A DNA stretch of 64,000 nucleotides from WHSW01 sp963821025 (GCA_963821025.1 CAWGCG010000004.1:930001-994000), one strand, 5' to 3'. Numbered from the stretch's first letter, positions 1 through 8,727 are shown. Numbers and translations are program-made. The notes: generated by a model not told the origin, from the letters alone.

Positions 1-155
1 TGATCTCCACCTCGCCGATCAAGATCTCCTGCGTGATCGCCGCCGACCAGGTGCCGGAGGCGGTCCGGGCGATCCACGAGACCTTCGAGCTCGGCGCCGA
101 TGCCGTCCGCGAGGAGGACCCGGCCGGCGAGCACCGCCCGCGGGTGACCTCGTGA
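1..155 (+). CDS. lysC: Aspartate kinase, C-terminal end (partial)
   Basis: The reading frame that enters the window at base 3 and stops with TGA at 153-155 encodes about 50 residues beginning ISTSPIKISCVI, which resembles the last ACT (regulatory) domain of aspartokinase. Aspartokinase phosphorylates aspartate, the first step of the lysine/threonine/methionine/DAP pathway. The identification leans on this ACT motif and on the next gene: lysC-asd is a classical actinobacterial operon, and the TGA overlaps the GTG start of asd by 4 bases (GTGA), implying translational coupling. The catalytic domain lies outside the window. Confidence 0.82.
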   Translation, partial: ISTSPIKISCVIAADQVPEAVRAIHETFELGADAVREEDPAGEHRPRVTS

Positions 156-1201
156 GCTATCGGGTGGGCGTGGTCGGCGCCACCGGCGCCGTCGGCACGA
201 CGATCCTCGAGGTGCTCGCCGAGCGCGAGTTTCCGGTCACCGAGGTCGTCCCGTTCTCCTCCGAGCGCTCGGCCGGGACGAAGCTGCCCTACGGCGGCGG
301 CGAGATCGAGTGCCGGGCGCTGTCCACGGAATCGATCCAGGGCCTCGAGATCGTGCTCTCCTCTGCCGGCGGCGCGGTCAGCTCCGAGTGGGCGCCGCGG
401 CTTGTCGAGGCGGGGGCGGTGGTGGTCGACAACACCAGCTTCTGGCGCATGAACGAGGACGTCCCGCTGATCGTTCCCGAGGTCAATCCGGACGCCGTCG
501 AGGCACACAGCGGCCTGATCGCGAACCCGAACTGCACGACGATGGAGATGGTGGTCGCGCTGGCGCCGATCGAGCGCGCGGTCGGGATCGAGCGGCTCGT
601 GGTCTCGACCTACCAGTCGGTCTCCGGCACCGGGCGCGAGGCGATCAAGGAGCTTCGCGCGCAGACCGTCGCCGTGCTCGAGGGCGAGCGGCCGCCGATC
701 TCGAACTTCCCCCATCAGATCGCCTTCAACGTCATCCCCCAGGTCGAGAGGTTCGCCGACGGCGACGACTACACGACCGAGGAGCGCAAGGTGATGCGCG
801 AGACGCGGAAGATCTTCGACCGCTCCGAGGAGGAGCTGGCGATCTCGGCGACCTGCGTCCGGGTGCCGGTGGTCACCGGGCACTCGGAGTCGATCAACCT
901 CCAGACGCGCGAGCCGCTCTCGCCCGAGCGCTGTCGCGAGCTGCTCGCCGCCGCGCCCGGGGTGGTCGTGGTCGACTCGCCGGGCGAGGGCATCTACCCG
1001 CTGGCGATCGACGCGACCGGGCGTGACGAGGTCCTGGTCGGGAGGATCCGTCGCGACCCCTCGCACGAGCGTTGTCTCAACCTCTGGGTCGTCGGCGACA
1101 ACCTGCACAAAGGCGCGGCGACCAACGCGGTCCAGGTCGCCGAGCTGCTGGTCGAGCGCGACCTGGTCCGGGTGCCCGCAAGCGCCTCCTTCGCGGCCTA
1201 A
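152..1201 (+). CDS. asd: Aspartate-semialdehyde dehydrogenase
   Basis: A 349-residue protein that reduces aspartyl-4-phosphate to aspartate semialdehyde with NADPH in the cytoplasm. The N-terminal nucleotide-binding motif GATGAVG is at residues 9-15. The catalytic cysteine is C128 in NPNCTT, and the substrate-binding Arg and acid/base His appear in CVRVPVVTGHSES (R237, H244). The length is normal for the bacterial family. The GTG start overlaps the stop of the upstream lysC frame by 4 bases, so both are very likely one operon supplying lysine, diaminopimelate, threonine and methionine. Confidence 0.97.
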   Translation: MSYRVGVVGATGAVGTTILEVLAEREFPVTEVVPFSSERSAGTKLPYGGGEIECRALSTESIQGLEIVLSSAGGAVSSEWAPRLVEAGAVVVDNTSFWRMNEDVPLIVPEVNPDAVEAHSGLIANPNCTTMEMVVALAPIERAVGIERLVVSTYQSVSGTGREAIKELRAQTVAVLEGERPPISNFPHQIAFNVIPQVERFADGDDYTTEERKVMRETRKIFDRSEEELAISATCVRVPVVTGHSESINLQTREPLSPERCRELLAAAPGVVVVDSPGEGIYPLAIDATGRDEVLVGRIRRDPSHERCLNLWVVGDNLHKGAATNAVQVAELLVERDLVRVPASASFAA

Positions 1202-1207
1202 CGGCGC

Positions 1208-3478
1208 TTGTTCGCCGCACTCGCCTCGGCGGCGCTGATCGTCGTCGCTTCGCTCGTCGTCGGCGCGGCGGTGCTGTCGCTGTGCGGCCGGCGCCGGCCG
1301 ACCGCGCTCGCCGGGCCAGTAGGCCTGGCGCTGTTGGTGGTCGCCGCGGCGCTGACCGCCGAGTGGGGGGGACGGGGCACCGCGATCGCCGTCGTGGTCG
1401 GCGCGATCACCCTGGGAGCCGCCGCACTGCTGCTCGCTCGGCGCGGCTTCGGCCAACTCGATCCGGGTGCGCTCGCAGCGGCCGTGCTTGCCGTTGGCTT
1501 CGCCTCGGTCCCGTTCATCGCCAGCGGCCAGATCGGCATCCTCGGGGTCGGCCTGGTCAACGACGACATGGCTTCGCACCTGTTGATCGCCGACTGGATC
1601 GCCGAGCGCTTTCGCCCCGAGCCGGTGCTGATCGACCAGGGCTATCCGCTTGGCCCGCACGCGCTCGTCGCCGGCCTCGGCTCGATCCTCGGGGCGCGTT
1701 CGGTCGACGTCTTCGCCGGGCTGACGATGGCGATCCCGGCGCTGACCGCCCTGGTCGCCTACTCGGCGCTCGCCGGGTTGCGCACCGGAGCCCGGATCGG
1801 CGCCGCGGCGCTCGTGGCGCTTCCCTACCTGGCCGCCGCCTACCTCGCCCAGGAAGCGTTCAAGGAACCGCTGATCGCGCTCTTCTTGCTCGCCTTCGCG
1901 CTGCTCTTGTCGAGCGCGCGCGGGTGGCGCGACGGGATCGCGCTCGGCGCGCTCGCCGCCGGGACGGTGTACGTCTACTCGTTTCCGGGGCTCGCCTGGC
2001 TCGCGGGCACCGCGCTGCTCTGGGTGGCCCTCCTGGTGCTCCGCGAGCGCCACACCGGCCCCGCACCCCAGGAGGGTGGGACGGATAACGCCGGTACTGC
2101 CGGAACTTTCCGGCCCACCCTGTCGGGGGTGGCGATCGCGGTTGGAGTGGCGGCGCTCGTGCTCGCCGTCGCGGTGTTGCCAGATCTCGATCGGCTGCGC
2201 GACTTCGCCGACTTCCGCGCCCTCGACCCCGACCGCGCCAACCAGGGCGGGCTCGGCAACCTGCCCGGCCAACTGTCGCCGCTGGAGGTGCTCGGGATCT
2301 GGCCGACCGGCGAGTTCCGTCTCTCGGCGACCGCCTCCGACCTGCCGGCGCTCGTCTTCTATGCCGCCGGCCTGTTCGCGCTGGTCGCGCTCTGCCTCGC
2401 AGCGCCACGATGGCTGCGCCACCGAGGGCCCGCGATTCCCGCCGCGCTGGCGACCGCCGTGGTCCTCTATCTGGCCGCCCGTGGGCTGGGCACCGTCTAC
2501 ACCTCGGCCAAGGCGCTGGCGATCGCGGCGCCGCTGATCGCGCTGATCACGCTCGGCGGCCTGCTCGGCGCCCCCCGCCGCGGGCTGGTCGCCGTGGGCG
2601 TGACCTTCGCCCTCGCCGCCGCCTTCTCCAGCCTGCTGATCCTGCGCCAGGCGCCGGTGGCGCCGCAGGACCACGCCGACGAGCTCGCCGAGATCCGCCC
2701 CCTGGTCGAGGGCGAGAAGCTGCTCTTCCTCGGCCGCGATAACTTCGTCCTCCACGAGCTCCGCGGCTCGAAGCCGTTCACACACGTGCGCAACTTCTAT
2801 GACCCGTATTTCGTCGAGCCCAACTTCGAGCTCGCCGACGTGGGCTCGAAGTTCGACTTCGACTCGGTGACCGCGGAGACGCTCGTCCGCTTTCCCTATG
2901 TGCTCACCACCCGGGCGGCATATGCGAGCGGTCCGCCGCCGGGCTACCGGCCACTTGCCGAGACCGACAGCTACGTGCTCTGGGAGCGCGCAGGCCCGGT
3001 CGCAGGCCGGCTGCCGGGCGAAGACGACGACGCTCCCGGTCGCCTCGGCGGCTGCTCGGGCCAACCCCGCCGGGTCGCCACCTTCGCCCGCGAACCGGTG
3101 CTCGCGGCCGAGTGGAGCGATCCCACGGTCGAGAGCGGGGACAGCTCGATCACCGAGCTCGAGCTCGCCCGGGGGACGTGGGAGCTGTCGCTGCGCTACG
3201 ACGCGACCCGGCCTCTGACCCTGAGCGCCCCCGGGTTCGAGCGGACCCTGCCCGCCAACCTCGACTACCGTGGCGCCGCGCCGTTCTGGGCCGCGGGCAC
3301 GCTCGCGGTCGGCGGCGACGAGCCGATCGAGCTCACCGCCACGGTCGAGCGCCCCCCACTCGTCGGCCGGCTGCTCGGAGCTCGCGCCGTCGCCCATCTC
3401 GGGCCGCTCGCCGCGACCGCCACCGGGGACGTTCGCGGCCCCGGCTGCGAGGACTACGTCGACTGGTACCGGCGCTGA
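1208..3478 (+). CDS. Large polytopic membrane protein with C-terminal soluble domain (possible GT-C-like)
   Basis: A 756-residue protein starting at TTG, 7 bases after asd. Roughly the first 480 residues are a series of hydrophobic segments; from about residue 490 onward the chain is soluble, with an aromatic-rich region and a beta-sandwich-like tail. An acidic motif VNDDMASHLL (residues 117-126) after the early membrane segments resembles the catalytic Asp position of GT-C glycosyltransferases that use polyprenyl-phosphate sugars, but I do not recognise the exact family. Residues 289-304 (EGGTDNAGTAGTFRPT) are encoded by a copy of the 47-bp hairpin repeat described separately. They fall in a hydrophilic loop, so the element has been accommodated in frame. 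Confidence 0.6.
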   Translation: MFAALASAALIVVASLVVGAAVLSLCGRRRPTALAGPVGLALLVVAAALTAEWGGRGTAIAVVVGAITLGAAALLLARRGFGQLDPGALAAAVLAVGFASVPFIASGQIGILGVGLVNDDMASHLLIADWIAERFRPEPVLIDQGYPLGPHALVAGLGSILGARSVDVFAGLTMAIPALTALVAYSALAGLRTGARIGAAALVALPYLAAAYLAQEAFKEPLIALFLLAFALLLSSARGWRDGIALGALAAGTVYVYSFPGLAWLAGTALLWVALLVLRERHTGPAPQEGGTDNAGTAGTFRPTLSGVAIAVGVAALVLAVAVLPDLDRLRDFADFRALDPDRANQGGLGNLPGQLSPLEVLGIWPTGEFRLSATASDLPALVFYAAGLFALVALCLAAPRWLRHRGPAIPAALATAVVLYLAARGLGTVYTSAKALAIAAPLIALITLGGLLGAPRRGLVAVGVTFALAAAFSSLLILRQAPVAPQDHADELAEIRPLVEGEKLLFLGRDNFVLHELRGSKPFTHVRNFYDPYFVEPNFELADVGSKFDFDSVTAETLVRFPYVLTTRAAYASGPPPGYRPLAETDSYVLWERAGPVAGRLPGEDDDAPGRLGGCSGQPRRVATFAREPVLAAEWSDPTVESGDSSITELELARGTWELSLRYDATRPLTLSAPGFERTLPANLDYRGAAPFWAAGTLAVGGDEPIELTATVERPPLVGRLLGARAVAHLGPLAATATGDVRGPGCEDYVDWYRR
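2074..2120. repeat. 47-bp hairpin repeat, copy A (inside a CDS)
   Basis: Begins GGGTGGGACGG and ends TTTCCGGCCCACCC. The outer arms GGGTGGG/CCCACCC pair, and an inner stem CCGG-TACTG-CCGG sits between them. It has the same length and layout as the copies at 12243, 22887 and 44596. This copy is translated within the membrane protein at 1208-3478. Confidence 0.85.
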
Positions 3479-4677
3479 TGGAGATCGGGTTCGGCGAGGC
3501 GCTGCTGATCATCGGCGCGCTGCTCGCCGTCTCGGCGGCGCTCTCGGGCCTGATGCACGGCACCGTGCTCTCGGCCTCGGTGCTCTCGGTGGTGCTCGGG
3601 ATCGTGCTCGCCGAGCTCGGCGTGATCTCGATCGACGTCGACGACCAGGGCGTGCTCGAGCTGATCGAGCTGGCCCTGATCCTGACCTTGGTCGCCGACG
3701 GCCTGCACGTCGACCGCGAGCTGCTCGGCCGCCACTGGGGACCGCCGGCCAGGGCGCTGGTGTTCGCGATGCCGATCACCCTCTGCCTGCTCGCCCTCGG
3801 CGCCAAGCTGCTGTTCGGCGAGCTCGCCTGGGCCGAGGCGTTTTTGCTGGCCGCCGTGCTCACCCCGACCGACCCGGTGGTCACATCCTCGGTGGTCACC
3901 GCGCGTCGGGTCCCGGAGACGATTCGCCACACGCTCAATCTCGAGTCGGGGCTCAACGACGGGCTCGCGCTTCCCTTCGTCCTCTTCTTCTTGGTCCTCG
4001 CCACCCCGGGCGGGGACGCCGGCTCGGAGGCCGCACAACTGCTCGGCGAGGCCGGCGTCGGCGCGCTCGAGGGGGTCGCGCTCGGGGTGCTCGGCGGCTG
4101 GCTTCACCGTGTCGTCCCCGGCGGGGTCACCGCCCGTTATGCCGGCATCTATGCGATTGGCTTCGGCCTCGCCGCCTACGGCCTCGCCGACGTCACCTTC
4201 GGCAACGGGCTGATCGCAGCCTTCGTCGCCGGGATCACGCTCGGATTCTTCGAACACGAGATCACCGACCAGTTCGTCGACTTCTCCGACAACCTGAGCG
4301 CGATCTTCCAGGTGCTGACCTTCTTCGTCTTCGGTGCGATCATCGTCGCCACCGGCTTCGAGGCCTCGATCCCAGCCCTCGGCGCCTTCGTCCTCTTTGC
4401 CCTGCTGGTCGCCAGGCCAGTGGCGGTGATGCTGTCGCTGGCCGGGACCCGGCTGCCGAGGCCGCAGAAGGGCTTCATCGCCTGGTTCGGCCCCAAGGGC
4501 GTCGCCTCGATGCTGTTCGCGATCCTCGTCCTCGACGAGCCGGTGACCAACGGCTCGCTGGTCTTCGATATTGCCGCCTTCGCGATCCTCGCCTCGATCC
4601 TCACCCACGGGCTCACCGACACCATCGGCGCCCACTGGATCGAGCGGAGGATGCGAGCTGGCGGCGGGGAGCCCTAG
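3478..4677 (+). CDS. CPA1-type Na+(K+)/H+ antiporter (NhaP-like)
   Basis: A 399-residue inner-membrane protein with about 12 hydrophobic segments, typical of the cation:proton antiporter 1 family that exchanges external H+ for cytoplasmic Na+ or K+. The two family signatures are visible: TPTDPVVTSSVV (about residues 131-142, the TD-P unwound helix) and ESGLNDGLALP (about 159-169, the ND ion-binding pair). The start was placed at the ATG overlapping the upstream stop by one base (TGATG), because the ORF upstream of it is only a shadow of the previous gene. No C-terminal RCK/TrkA regulatory domain is seen. Confidence 0.9.
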   Translation: MEIGFGEALLIIGALLAVSAALSGLMHGTVLSASVLSVVLGIVLAELGVISIDVDDQGVLELIELALILTLVADGLHVDRELLGRHWGPPARALVFAMPITLCLLALGAKLLFGELAWAEAFLLAAVLTPTDPVVTSSVVTARRVPETIRHTLNLESGLNDGLALPFVLFFLVLATPGGDAGSEAAQLLGEAGVGALEGVALGVLGGWLHRVVPGGVTARYAGIYAIGFGLAAYGLADVTFGNGLIAAFVAGITLGFFEHEITDQFVDFSDNLSAIFQVLTFFVFGAIIVATGFEASIPALGAFVLFALLVARPVAVMLSLAGTRLPRPQKGFIAWFGPKGVASMLFAILVLDEPVTNGSLVFDIAAFAILASILTHGLTDTIGAHWIERRMRAGGGEP

Positions 4678-4829
4678 GCGTCGGCGAGCCTCTCGACCAC
4701 CTGGCGGGCGAGCTCGGGGTCGACGTCGGTGAACTTGACGTAGAGGCTGACCGCGTCGTCGATGTGCCCGAGCAGCGCCGCCTGCTCGACCTCGGGCGGC
4801 GGGGGCGGGGCGCCGGCGGGGAGCTCCTA
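4678..4829 (-). other. Coding-like remnant resembling an L7/L12 C-terminal-type module
   Basis: Between the convergent antiporter and sdhE genes the minus strand reads, from an in-frame TAG (4827-4829) to a TAG at 4678-4680, a proline-rich linker followed by EQAALLGHIDDAVSLYVKF and TDVDPELARQVVERLADA. The pattern (LL-x-G-x(3)-AV-x-LY ... A-x-x-V-x-x-L) resembles the small L7/L12-CTD-like domain found at the end of several actinobacterial proteins. There is no ATG, GTG or TTG start, only a CTG, so it is either the tail of a lost gene or a very short unrecognised one. Low certainty. Confidence 0.3.
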
Positions 4830-4837
4830 GTCGCTGA

Positions 4838-5734
4838 TCAGACGGTGACGCCGGTGAGTCGCTCGCTGACCCACTCGGTCGTGGCGATGTGGCGGTCCAT
4901 CCCCAGCTCCTTGGGATTGAAGCCGAGCGCGAGGCCGACCAGCTGCGGCAGGTGCAGGACCGCGAGCCCAAGGTCTCGGTTGACGATCTTCGCCGCCTCG
5001 GGCTGCTGCATGTCGAGGTTCAGGTGACACAGCGGGCACGGGGTCACCAGGCAGTCGGCGCCCTGGTCGAGGGCGTCGCCGAGGTGGGTACCGGCCTGGC
5101 GCAGCGAGGTCTCGCGGTTCATCGTGATCACCGGAAAGCCGCAGCAACGGCGCGAGCCGTCGTATTCGACCACCTCGCCGCCGAGCGCGCCGATCACCTG
5201 CTCGAGGTAGAGGTCGCGCTCGGGATGTTCCTCATAGCCGAGCCGGTGCTTGGGCCGGACGATGTAGCAGCCGTAAAAGGGGCCGATGCGCAGCCCCGAC
5301 AGCGGCCGGGTCACCTTCTCCTTCAGCTGCTCGAGACCGTAGTCCTCGACCAGGATCCAGAGGAAGTTCTTGTTCTCCCACCGCTCCTTGTCCTTCTCGT
5401 AGGAGAGCCCCTCGCCGGCGAGGACCTCGTTGATGTGGGCGCGATAGGCCGAGTCGGCGTCGAGGCGCTGCTGGCACTCCGACTGGGCGCCCTGGCAGGT
5501 GGAGCAGATGTTCATCATCCCGAGCCCGGTCTGCTGGGCGAGCGCGAAGGTGCGTGCATTGAGCGTGTCGGCGAGCTCCTGGTTGTGCTCGGCGATCACC
5601 CCGGCGCCGCAGCAGTTGGCGCGGTCGAGGGTCACCAGCTCGATCCCGAGCCGGTCGGCGACCGCCGCCATCGAGCCGTGGAGCTCGGTGGTGAAGCCGC
5701 GTGAGACACAGCCGGGCCAGTAAGCAAGTTTCAT
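4838..5734 (-). CDS. sdhE: CCG-domain (HdrB-like) subunit of succinate dehydrogenase
   Basis: A 298-residue protein with two cysteine-rich CCG domains: MKLAYWPGCVSRG, ANCCGAG and CSTCQ in the first half; FYGCYIV, RRCCGFPV and TPCPLCHLNLD in the second. Such domains bind an unusual [4Fe-4S] cluster in heterodisulfide reductase HdrB and in the SdhE subunit of non-classical (type E) succinate:quinone reductases. It follows sdhA and sdhB on the same strand where a cytochrome b anchor would be expected, so it probably links the dehydrogenase to the quinone pool or another acceptor. I chose the ATG at 5734 because homologous proteins begin MKxAYxPGC; an ATG at 5788 overlapping the sdhB stop is possible. 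Not the flavinylation factor also called SdhE. Confidence 0.85.
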   Translation of the reverse strand: MKLAYWPGCVSRGFTTELHGSMAAVADRLGIELVTLDRANCCGAGVIAEHNQELADTLNARTFALAQQTGLGMMNICSTCQGAQSECQQRLDADSAYRAHINEVLAGEGLSYEKDKERWENKNFLWILVEDYGLEQLKEKVTRPLSGLRIGPFYGCYIVRPKHRLGYEEHPERDLYLEQVIGALGGEVVEYDGSRRCCGFPVITMNRETSLRQAGTHLGDALDQGADCLVTPCPLCHLNLDMQQPEAAKIVNRDLGLAVLHLPQLVGLALGFNPKELGMDRHIATTEWVSERLTGVTV

Positions 5735-5780
5735 GATTGAGCCGCTTGAGCGGCGAAAGCATCGGCTGCCGGTGGGGCAT

Positions 5781-6989
5781 TCATTCATTTCCCTTCGGTC
5801 CGGGCGAGGCCTCGGGCTGGCTCAGCTCCTCCTCGTCGGGCTCGGGCTCGACCTCTTCCTCGCCGGTGATGTAGAGGTTGAGCTCGATCCGGCTGTCCTC
5901 GGCTCGCTCGTAGATCTTCTTCACCTGCTCCTGGGAGTCACCGGGAAGCTTGTGGTGGACGCCGGGGATCAGCTTCGGCAGCGAGCGCATCTTGCCCGAG
6001 CGGATCCCGCGGACCGCGGTCGGGATCGACCCGAGCAGGCCCTTGAGCGCGCTCATCTTCGGGATCAGCTTGCCCTTGACGCCGGGCGCGTAGGACTCTT
6101 GCAACAGCAGCGACTCGTCCAGGGTGCCCTTCTTCTCGATGATCTTGACGAAGGCGGCCTCGTGGCTGTGGCCGTTGTTGCGATCGACGATCTCCTCGTC
6201 GTGGCCGGCGAGCCGGCGCAGGCGCATGATCTGGTCCATCGGCGCGACCCCCTTCGGGCAGGCGTCGACACAGGCGAAGCAGTGGGTGCAGTCGTAGATC
6301 CCGTGCGGGTCCTGGGCGAGGTCGTAGAGACGCTCGCGGCGCTGGTCGTCGCGGGGGTCGCCGACGAAGCGGTAGGCCTTGGCGAGTGCCGCCGGGCCGA
6401 TGAAGTCGGGGTCGGCCTCCATCGACAGGCAGGCCGAGACGCAGGCGCCGCACTGGATGCAGGCGATCGTCTGGGTGATGTCGACCATCGACTCGGGCGG
6501 CACGATCCGCTCGCGCTCGGGCGGATCGCCGTCGTCGAGCAGCCACGGGGTGACCCGGCGGATCTTGGTCCAGTGGGTCGCCTCCATGTCGGTGACCAGG
6601 TCCTTGATCACCGGCATGTTTCCCATCGGCTCGACCGTGATCGGATCGTCGGAGCCATTCATTCGATTGGCCGCCTCGTGGGCCTCGCCGATCTGGGTCA
6701 GGCAGGCGAGCGTCGACTCGCCGTTGATCTTCACCCCGCAGGAGCCGCAGATCGCCGCCCGGCACGAGCAGCGAACCGCGAGCGAGCCGTCCTCGCGGTC
6801 CTTGGCCTGAAGCAGACCGTCGAGGACCGAGAGCGTCGGGTCGAGCTCGACCTCGAACTCCTGCCAGTAGGGGCCCTCCGGCCCCTCGCCGACCTCCGGC
6901 TTGAAGCGGCGGACCTTGAGCGTGTAGCTCTCGGTCTCCGGGTCCCGGGCCGCGGTCTCCCTGCTCTCTGCTCCCTGCTCAGTGCTCAA
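5781..6989 (-). CDS. sdhB: Succinate dehydrogenase/fumarate reductase iron-sulfur subunit
   Basis: About 402 residues, much longer than the usual 240-260. The N-terminal plant-type [2Fe-2S] ligands are in CSCRAAICGSCG, followed by the ferredoxin-like clusters CIQCGACVSAC and CTHCFACVDACPKGV. Roughly 120 extra residues follow, ending in an acidic Pro/Glu tail, perhaps for docking the CCG subunit. The start is ambiguous: an ATG at 7013 lies inside sdhA without a good ribosome site, whereas TTG at 6989 has GGAGAGGA just upstream and overlaps the sdhA stop as TTGA; I prefer the TTG. The first ten codons after it are a heptanucleotide array (6960-6987). Confidence 0.92.
   Translation of the reverse strand: MSTEQGAESRETAARDPETESYTLKVRRFKPEVGEGPEGPYWQEFEVELDPTLSVLDGLLQAKDREDGSLAVRCSCRAAICGSCGVKINGESTLACLTQIGEAHEAANRMNGSDDPITVEPMGNMPVIKDLVTDMEATHWTKIRRVTPWLLDDGDPPERERIVPPESMVDITQTIACIQCGACVSACLSMEADPDFIGPAALAKAYRFVGDPRDDQRRERLYDLAQDPHGIYDCTHCFACVDACPKGVAPMDQIMRLRRLAGHDEEIVDRNNGHSHEAAFVKIIEKKGTLDESLLLQESYAPGVKGKLIPKMSALKGLLGSIPTAVRGIRSGKMRSLPKLIPGVHHKLPGDSQEQVKKIYERAEDSRIELNLYITGEEEVEPEPDEEELSQPEASPGPKGNE
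6960..6987. repeat. Heptanucleotide array at the sdhA-sdhB junction
   Basis: Four consecutive 7-bp units on the plus strand: CCTGCTC, TCTGCTC, CCTGCTC, AGTGCTC (consensus NNTGCTC), with a partial fifth unit before them. It lies directly downstream of the proposed TTG start of sdhB, so it is translated as the variable N-terminus of that subunit. Confidence 0.7.
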
Positions 6990-8674
6990 TACGTCCTCTC
7001 CATCGGCTGCCATTCGGTGATCGTGACGTCCGAGTAGGTGATCTCCGGCCCCTCACCGTTCATCGTCAGGTCGATGTGCTTGAGCCATTCGTCGTCGTTT
7101 CGATCCGGGAAGTCGGTCCGGTACTGGGCGCCGCGGCTCTCGGTGCGCTCGAGCGCACCGACGCAGGCGCACTCGGCGCAGTCGAGCATGTAGCCGAGCT
7201 CGAGCGCTCCGAGCACGTCCTGGTTGAAGATCGTGCCCCGGTCGTCGATGTAGGCGGTCTCGGCCTCCTGCTTCAGCCGGCGAACGATCTCGTGCGCCTT
7301 ATCGATTCCCTCCTGATCGCGAAACACGGCGACATGGCGGTCCATGGTCTCGCCGAGCTCCCTGCGGATCTCCGACACCCGCCTGCCCGAGCCGCGCTCG
7401 CGCCCGACGATCGCAGCGATCAGGCGCTCCTCGTCGGCGAGCGCCGCGGTCGAGGGCCGCCCGACAGCGGTCTGCTTGGCCCGGTTGGCCGCGTGCAGGC
7501 CCGCGCGGCGACCGAAGATCAGCGTGTCGAGCAGCGAGTTGGCGCCGAGGCGATTGCCGCCATGGACCGAGACGCAGGCGACCTCGCCGGCTGCATAGAG
7601 CCCCGGGATCTCGGTTGCCCCATCGGCGTCGGTCTTCACCCCACCCATGGTGTAGTGGTTGCCGGGCTTGATGTGGATCGGCTCCTTGGTGATGTCGACC
7701 CCGGCGAAGTCGCGGCCGACGAGCACGATCTCTCGCAACGCCTCGTGGATCCGCTTGCGGGGGACCACGGTGATGTCGAGGGCGACGGTGCCGTCGGCGA
7801 AGCCACGACCCTCGTTGATCTCGGTCTGCTCGGCGCGAGAGACGACGTCTCGCGATGCGAGCTCCATCTTGTTCGGCGCGTACGTCTCCATGAACCGGTC
7901 GCCCTCGGCGTTGAGCAGGTGCGCGCCCTCTCCACGGGCGCCCTCGGTGATCAAGAAGCCCTTGCGGGCGAGCGTCGTCGGGTGGTACTGGATCATCTCC
8001 ATGTCCATCAGCGGAGCGCCGACGCGGTAGGCCATTGCGATCCCGTCGCCGGTGCAGATCAGCGCGTTGGTGGTCGGCTGCCACGCCTGGCCGTTTCCGC
8101 CGGTCGCGAGGATCACGTTCTTGGCCTCGAACAGCTCCATCGAGCCGTCGCGGACGTTGCGCAGGATCGCCCCGACGCAGTTGCCCGAATCGTCGAGGGC
8201 GAGCGAGGTGGTGAAGTACTCCTCGTAGCGATCGACCATCTCGGAGTGCTTCATCAGCTGCTCATAGAGCACGTGCATGATCGCCTGGCCGGTGATGTCG
8301 GCGACGTAGTAGGTGCGCGCCGCGGAGGCGCCGCCGAAGGCGCGGGTGCCGAGCTTGCCCTCCTCGTTGCGATGGAAGGGGACCCCGAGGTGCTCGAGAT
8401 GGAGGATCTCCTCGGGTGCCTCGCGGCACATGATCGCGATCGCATCCTGGTCGCCGAGATAGTCCGAGCCCTTGACCGTGTCGAAGGCGTGGGATTCCCA
8501 CGAGTCCTCCGGGTTGAGCGCGGCGTTGATCCCGCCCTGGGCAGCGTTCGAGTGCGAGCGCACCGGGTGGACCTTGGAGACGATCGCCACCGAGACACCC
8601 TGCTCGGCGGCCGCCAGCGCGGCCCGCTGGCCGGCGAGTCCCGCTCCGATCACGAGTACGTCATGCGTGGGCAT
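6986..8674 (-). CDS. sdhA: Succinate dehydrogenase/fumarate reductase flavoprotein subunit
   Basis: A 562-residue FAD protein that oxidises succinate to fumarate. The Rossmann motif GAGLAG is at residues 10-15; HSNAAQGGINAAL (from H41) is the conserved segment whose His usually carries the covalent flavin; the substrate-binding and catalytic regions GGxxxG-x-TN and HxGGNRLGANSLLD are also present. A GGGAG ribosome site precedes the ATG. It is the first gene of the minus-strand operon sdhA-sdhB-sdhE. No cytochrome b (SdhC/SdhD) gene is found nearby. Confidence 0.96.
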   Translation of the reverse strand: MPTHDVLVIGAGLAGQRAALAAAEQGVSVAIVSKVHPVRSHSNAAQGGINAALNPEDSWESHAFDTVKGSDYLGDQDAIAIMCREAPEEILHLEHLGVPFHRNEEGKLGTRAFGGASAARTYYVADITGQAIMHVLYEQLMKHSEMVDRYEEYFTTSLALDDSGNCVGAILRNVRDGSMELFEAKNVILATGGNGQAWQPTTNALICTGDGIAMAYRVGAPLMDMEMIQYHPTTLARKGFLITEGARGEGAHLLNAEGDRFMETYAPNKMELASRDVVSRAEQTEINEGRGFADGTVALDITVVPRKRIHEALREIVLVGRDFAGVDITKEPIHIKPGNHYTMGGVKTDADGATEIPGLYAAGEVACVSVHGGNRLGANSLLDTLIFGRRAGLHAANRAKQTAVGRPSTAALADEERLIAAIVGRERGSGRRVSEIRRELGETMDRHVAVFRDQEGIDKAHEIVRRLKQEAETAYIDDRGTIFNQDVLGALELGYMLDCAECACVGALERTESRGAQYRTDFPDRNDDEWLKHIDLTMNGEGPEITYSDVTITEWQPMERTY

Positions 8675-8727
8675 CTGCTCCCGATCCTATCGACCGGGTG
8701 AGCGCGGCTACCGGGGCCTGGAGGCGG

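Noticed and set aside
5735..5788. Upstream ATG (5788) for sdhE
   Set aside because: It would add 18 residues with no family similarity (MNECPTGSRC...); MKLAYWPGC at 5734 is the conserved start.
7076..8701. Long plus-strand ORF (541 codons) opposite sdhA
   Set aside because: Antisense shadow of sdhA; high GC in third positions opens long frames, and its translation has no family motifs.
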